In this document: one piece after another, positions 3,827 through 6,789 of the stretch
Position numbering within the stretch: the stretch's first letter is position 1
How the letters are laid out: every line of letters begins with the position of its first letter
NCBI GenBank assembly: GCA_028705905.1
Contig: JAQWCP010000083.1
Location: forward strand, 1-6,789
Direction of reading: 5' to 3'
Source of the DNA: Oscillospiraceae bacterium
Lineage (GTDB): Bacteria; Bacillota; Clostridia; Oscillospirales; Oscillospiraceae
Length of the DNA stretch: 6,789 nucleotides
Program-made: the position numbers and the translations under genes
Notes under the pieces: generated by a model
Told to the model about the DNA's origin: nothing
Databases searched by the model: none
The model's input: the letters and a program-made list of their open reading frames with translations, nothing else

Positions 3827-4756
3827 TCAGAGGATCTCCTCATCCTTCAAGATGTCGTAGAACGTCAATTCGTCGATGATTTCAATATCCTGACCCGCGA
3901 GTTTCAACTGTTCAGCCTTCTTATGCTTCGATGATTTCTCACCGTGGAGAATGGCATTGTAGTCATTGTTCCCGAGGACAAGGTAGTTCGTCTTCTTGGT
4001 AACGGTGTTGTCAAGGACACCGCCAAGATTCACGACGAGCTGCATGGCGTCCTTGCGAAGCATCTTCTCAAGCTTCCCGGTAAAGACGACGTGCCTGCCG
4101 TAGAAGAATCCGTCTTCGTTGACCTCGGCAGTGGGCATGATGGAGCCGATGTCTATTCCATGCCCGCCACCGGATGCCCACAGGTCCTCGATCCTCAACC
4201 CTCTTTCGGCCATGAGGGATTTTTCCGCATCGTAGAGTTCCTTCGTCGCGATGCAATCCGCGATCGAGCGATGCATATTATTGGAGAGCCCAAGGTATTC
4301 CGTCAGGTCCGAAAGCCTGTGATGCTTGAGCTCAGGGTATAACTTTCTGGCGAATTGCATGGTGTCCATGTATTGGTTGTCCAACTCCTGCTGGAACCCC
4401 GCTTGCAGGAACCGCATATCGAACGACGTGTTATGCCCCACGATGATATCCGATCCGATGAATGACAGGACGCTGTCTTTCACCTCGCTTATGGTGGGCA
4501 TCCCTTCGACCATCTCATTCGTTATCCCTGTCAATTCCGTGATGAAGTCGTCAATCTCGTATTCCGGTTGTATCAGCTGTGAATACCGATCGACGATCGT
4601 GTTGTCCCGTACTCTCAGGATGCCGATTTCGATGACCTCGTCATAGTAAGCGGACAACCCTGTGGTCTCTGTATCCAGGACGCAGTAGTCATCGACGATC
4701 TGCTTAATATAGTTAGTGTTGCTCCTGTCTGCCCTCCTGATTCTTCTCTGGTTCAA
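3827..4756 (-). CDS. DEDDh 3'-5' exonuclease (DnaQ-like) with C-terminal BRCT domain
   Basis: Predicted 309-residue nuclease. Residues about 22-180 form a DnaQ-like exonuclease with the full DEDDh set: Asp28 and Glu30 in LDTETTG, Asp113 in GHNTSFDMRFL, and His162/Asp167 in HRSIADCIAT. It should remove nucleotides from 3' ends of DNA or RNA with two metal ions. After a glycine-rich linker (GGGHGID), residues about 217-305 form a BRCT domain (HVVFTGKLEKM, then NLGGVLDNTVTKKTNYLVLG), a fold that binds DNA ends or partner proteins and is best known in bacterial LigA. The only ordinary start in frame is TTG at 4756, inside the helicase gene (44-base overlap). Two GGAG-type ribosome-like sites lie just after it, so initiation slightly further in at a rare codon is possible. 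The overlap implies coupled expression with the helicase. Confidence 0.88.
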   Translation of the reverse strand: MNQRRIRRADRSNTNYIKQIVDDYCVLDTETTGLSAYYDEVIEIGILRVRDNTIVDRYSQLIQPEYEIDDFITELTGITNEMVEGMPTISEVKDSVLSFIGSDIIVGHNTSFDMRFLQAGFQQELDNQYMDTMQFARKLYPELKHHRLSDLTEYLGLSNNMHRSIADCIATKELYDAEKSLMAERGLRIEDLWASGGGHGIDIGSIMPTAEVNEDGFFYGRHVVFTGKLEKMLRKDAMQLVVNLGGVLDNTVTKKTNYLVLGNNDYNAILHGEKSSKHKKAEQLKLAGQDIEIIDELTFYDILKDEEIL

Positions 4757-6789
4757 ACATCTCTGGCATATTCAGCAAAATCGTTTTGGCCTGTTCCCTG
4801 ACATTTTGGTTGCCGCATTCAAGCAAGTCGCGACTGAGCAGTAGCTTCGATTCGCCTTCCTGCAGTATGTACTTATCCTTGTGACCACGTATATATGTGG
4901 AGTTTTCACGAGTGAACCCTATTCGCTGCAAAAGAATGGTCACCTGATTCGTGGTTCCGTATTCCACATATTCATACCAGTTATTGTCGAATTCCGTGAC
5001 GCCATGAATCTTCTTGTATTCGTTGGAAAAACGCAGGAAGTAGTTTGACAGGCTGAAGAGGATGATATTGTCAATGACTTCGAGGGTATCCGCAAACAGA
5101 ATGTTTCGAAACTCCACGTTATCCTTGTAAATCGTTGTCTGGGTTTTATTAATCCAGAAATTGTCCGGATGCTGTACGTGATGCCGGATACCTTGTCTCA
5201 TAATGTTGCTCAGCCCCAGACCGGACATCCACTGAATGAGAATTACGGCATACCACCGCAGCTTCTTATGCACTCCATCTGTGACTTTTCCAAGGGTGGA
5301 GTATTCGTATTTCTCCCATTTAAATATAGTGCATAGCTTTTCGAGGAATCCGACTACATCTTTGTATACGAATTCCCCGTTTACCATCTTCGGGTACTCA
5401 AGCCCATTCCGGATGGCAATGATAAGGTTTTTCGTCTGGTCAGCTGAAATATTGATGTCGTCATCTGGTAGTGCAATAGGATCTTTAAATTTCTCTTTGA
5501 TGCACTCTGCATCAGCTGGTGTGACCAAATCCGAGAATGATTGCCGAACGAGGCTATTATTGTCGGTCATGATGTCTCGCAGAAGAATCAGACCGAATTT
5601 TCGCATCATGACATAGGATTCCTCCGACTGAGACTTATTCCTTTTTACAAGCTCAATGTTGCCTTCTTTGAGTGCCTCTACGATATATTTTCTTTCCGGA
5701 TTCGTAAGTGTCTTAGCCCCAGCGTCAATGGAAAGCGTCTGTTCAGGAACCGGCTCCTTGAGCATCTTCACGTACTCGGTCTCCGGTAGCTTATCATCCT
5801 GCGAAGAAACAAAAATCACATTGCCATAAAGGTTGTATTCAATTCGCCCGACACGGCCTATGAGATTCCTGAAATCCACCGGATTCATCGGCGTTCTGAA
5901 AATCTTGTTGTCCGTTATGAACAGATTATCCGCTGGAAGGTTCACGCCTTCCAGTAACGTACTGGTGCAGAACATGGTCGTGATTTTGCCTTTGCGGAAC
6001 ATGTCCTCGATTCTCATACGTATCGCTGCTGGCAAATAACCGATATGGTAGGCGATGCCCTTCTTGATGATCTTTGCGAGATAGTAATCTCCATGAACTT
6101 CACTGGCTATGTCACTGGACAAAGCCGTCAAGTCGTCATCATCCAGTTCGTCGAGGTACTGCGATAAGTCAAGTGCTGCCTCGACGGCCTTCGCCTTTCC
6201 ATTGAAATAGACTATCGTCTGCCGCCTAGCTTCTTCCGGCAGGCCATCATTCCGTCGTTCGATCTTGAGCAAAAAGTGCGTCAATGTCGCCTGGCCTTGT
6301 GGTATTTCCGCTATGCGCATCTTTGCCCCAGAATGCTCGTTATAAACCGATATCTCGCGATTCTGCAAGTCCAAGAGGAATTTCACCTGGGTCACAGGCG
6401 AGAATGCAGTCCTCAGCTTTTTGTCTCCGTGCTCGCTGATATCAGTCAGAAGTCTCAAATACACTTCCGGATTCGGAACGTTTGGTGAAGCAAAAATAAA
6501 ATGCGGCGGGTTGGCGCGGTTCTTGAGCATATCCACTGTCTTGTAATAGAACGGGCCACGGCTGTTCTTTCCAGACATCTTGTGTGCCTCATCAATAAAA
6601 AGATAATCTATCTGCAAATCGGGCTTTCCGATCAGCAGGTAGAGAAGTCTTTCCGGAGTCAACACCAGAATGAAGTTATGATTTCCCTCCAACGCTATGT
6701 CACTGGCGGCATTTACCACCTTGTAGTTTTTCTCTTCGAGTAGATCTTTCAGATCTTCTTTAATGATCTTTTGCGAAGTCTCGTTTATG
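4713..6789 (-). CDS. SF2 DEAD/DEAH-box helicase, Ski2-like, defence type (5' end outside window)
   Basis: The frame is open to the right edge; 691 residues are visible and the protein starts beyond it. Visible motifs in order are VLTPERLLYLL (motif Ib type), DEAH in LFIDEAHKM (motif II, about residues 66-69 of the visible part), FASPNVPNPE (motif III position), FCTSTLLEGVNLPADNLFI (motifs IV/V) and FRNLIGRVGR (motif VI arginine fingers). The 'LLEGVNLPA' and 'NLIGRVGR' forms are typical of Ski2-like helicases, including those in anti-phage systems such as HamB of Hachiman. The Walker A motif must lie outside. The roughly 350 residues after motif VI match no domain I recognise; they have long hydrophobic and charged helices suited to nucleic-acid or partner binding. 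It should unwind nucleic acid using ATP, probably together with the exonuclease encoded downstream in overlapping frame. GTG at 6719 is an internal Val codon, not the start. Confidence 0.85.
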   Translation of the reverse strand, partial: INETSQKIIKEDLKDLLEEKNYKVVNAASDIALEGNHNFILVLTPERLLYLLIGKPDLQIDYLFIDEAHKMSGKNSRGPFYYKTVDMLKNRANPPHFIFASPNVPNPEVYLRLLTDISEHGDKKLRTAFSPVTQVKFLLDLQNREISVYNEHSGAKMRIAEIPQGQATLTHFLLKIERRNDGLPEEARRQTIVYFNGKAKAVEAALDLSQYLDELDDDDLTALSSDIASEVHGDYYLAKIIKKGIAYHIGYLPAAIRMRIEDMFRKGKITTMFCTSTLLEGVNLPADNLFITDNKIFRTPMNPVDFRNLIGRVGRIEYNLYGNVIFVSSQDDKLPETEYVKMLKEPVPEQTLSIDAGAKTLTNPERKYIVEALKEGNIELVKRNKSQSEESYVMMRKFGLILLRDIMTDNNSLVRQSFSDLVTPADAECIKEKFKDPIALPDDDINISADQTKNLIIAIRNGLEYPKMVNGEFVYKDVVGFLEKLCTIFKWEKYEYSTLGKVTDGVHKKLRWYAVILIQWMSGLGLSNIMRQGIRHHVQHPDNFWINKTQTTIYKDNVEFRNILFADTLEVIDNIILFSLSNYFLRFSNEYKKIHGVTEFDNNWYEYVEYGTTNQVTILLQRIGFTRENSTYIRGHKDKYILQEGESKLLLSRDLLECGNQNVREQAKTILLNMPEMFEPEKNQEGRQEQH

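Noticed and set aside
3604..3843. 79-codon minus-strand frame (3843-3604)
   Set aside because: It is rich in Arg and Trp, overlaps the end of the exonuclease gene in another frame, and has no recognisable domain. It looks like a shadow frame.
3246..3934. Several plus-strand open frames opposite the exonuclease and junction zone
   Set aside because: They lie antisense to supported genes or to the repeats, show no protein-like motif and have no ribosome sites.
5236..6743. Plus-strand frames opposite the helicase
   Set aside because: All are antisense to a long frame with clear helicase motifs; their translations carry no domain.

Overview
The window looks like an accessory region of a low-to-medium GC Firmicute, probably an anaerobic, gut-type Clostridia or Erysipelotrichia relative. 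The reasons are the gene families: a LicT/BglG-type antiterminator, an EFR1-family flavodoxin/ferredoxin fusion, a TIGR04076 protein and a GNAT-YoaP protein. Strong purine-rich Shine-Dalgarno sites and the use of GTG and TTG starts point the same way. Every gene I can support lies on the minus strand, so transcription runs from right to left. Base composition is mosaic. By eye, the GNAT and EFR1 genes are about 25-40% GC, while the MBL pseudogene, the exonuclease and the helicase sit near 45-55%.

Layout from right to left. (1) 6789-3827: an SF2 helicase cut by the window edge, then a DEDDh 3'-5' exonuclease with a C-terminal BRCT domain whose frame overlaps the helicase end by 44 bases. This looks like a DNA-processing, probably anti-phage, operon. 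(2) 3826-3441: a junction zone. It carries an open frame in phase with the exonuclease but after its stop codon. It also carries a set of degenerate 24-base repeats, two of which form clear hairpins with the same loop (GCGGGAA). (3) 3440-2329: two pseudogenes. A TIGR04076-family gene has one in-frame stop. An MBL-fold hydrolase gene has two apparent single-base deletions. (4) 2326-612: an EFR1-family gene with a complete frame but no usable start codon, and an intact GNAT-YoaP acetyltransferase gene. Each is preceded by nearly the same promoter with an unusually long 19-base spacer and a MerR-like operator. (5) 611-161: small decayed elements, namely a perfect palindrome, a 19-base direct repeat pair, the C-terminal remnant of an RlmD/TrmA-type methyltransferase, and a 118-bp stretch bounded by perfect 15-base inverted repeats. 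(6) 160-1: promoter, leader and first 18 codons of an antiterminator gene that leaves the window on the left.

How the parts fit together: the TIGR04076, MBL, EFR1 and GNAT-YoaP genes look like a small redox or detoxification group, at least partly under a shared MerR-type switch. Its members are decaying at different stages, next to an apparently intact helicase-nuclease operon. The most notable points are the looped-repeat array at 3539-3728, the duplicated 19-base-spacer promoter, the helicase/exonuclease-BRCT pair, and the reconstruction of three full-length genes from broken frames.
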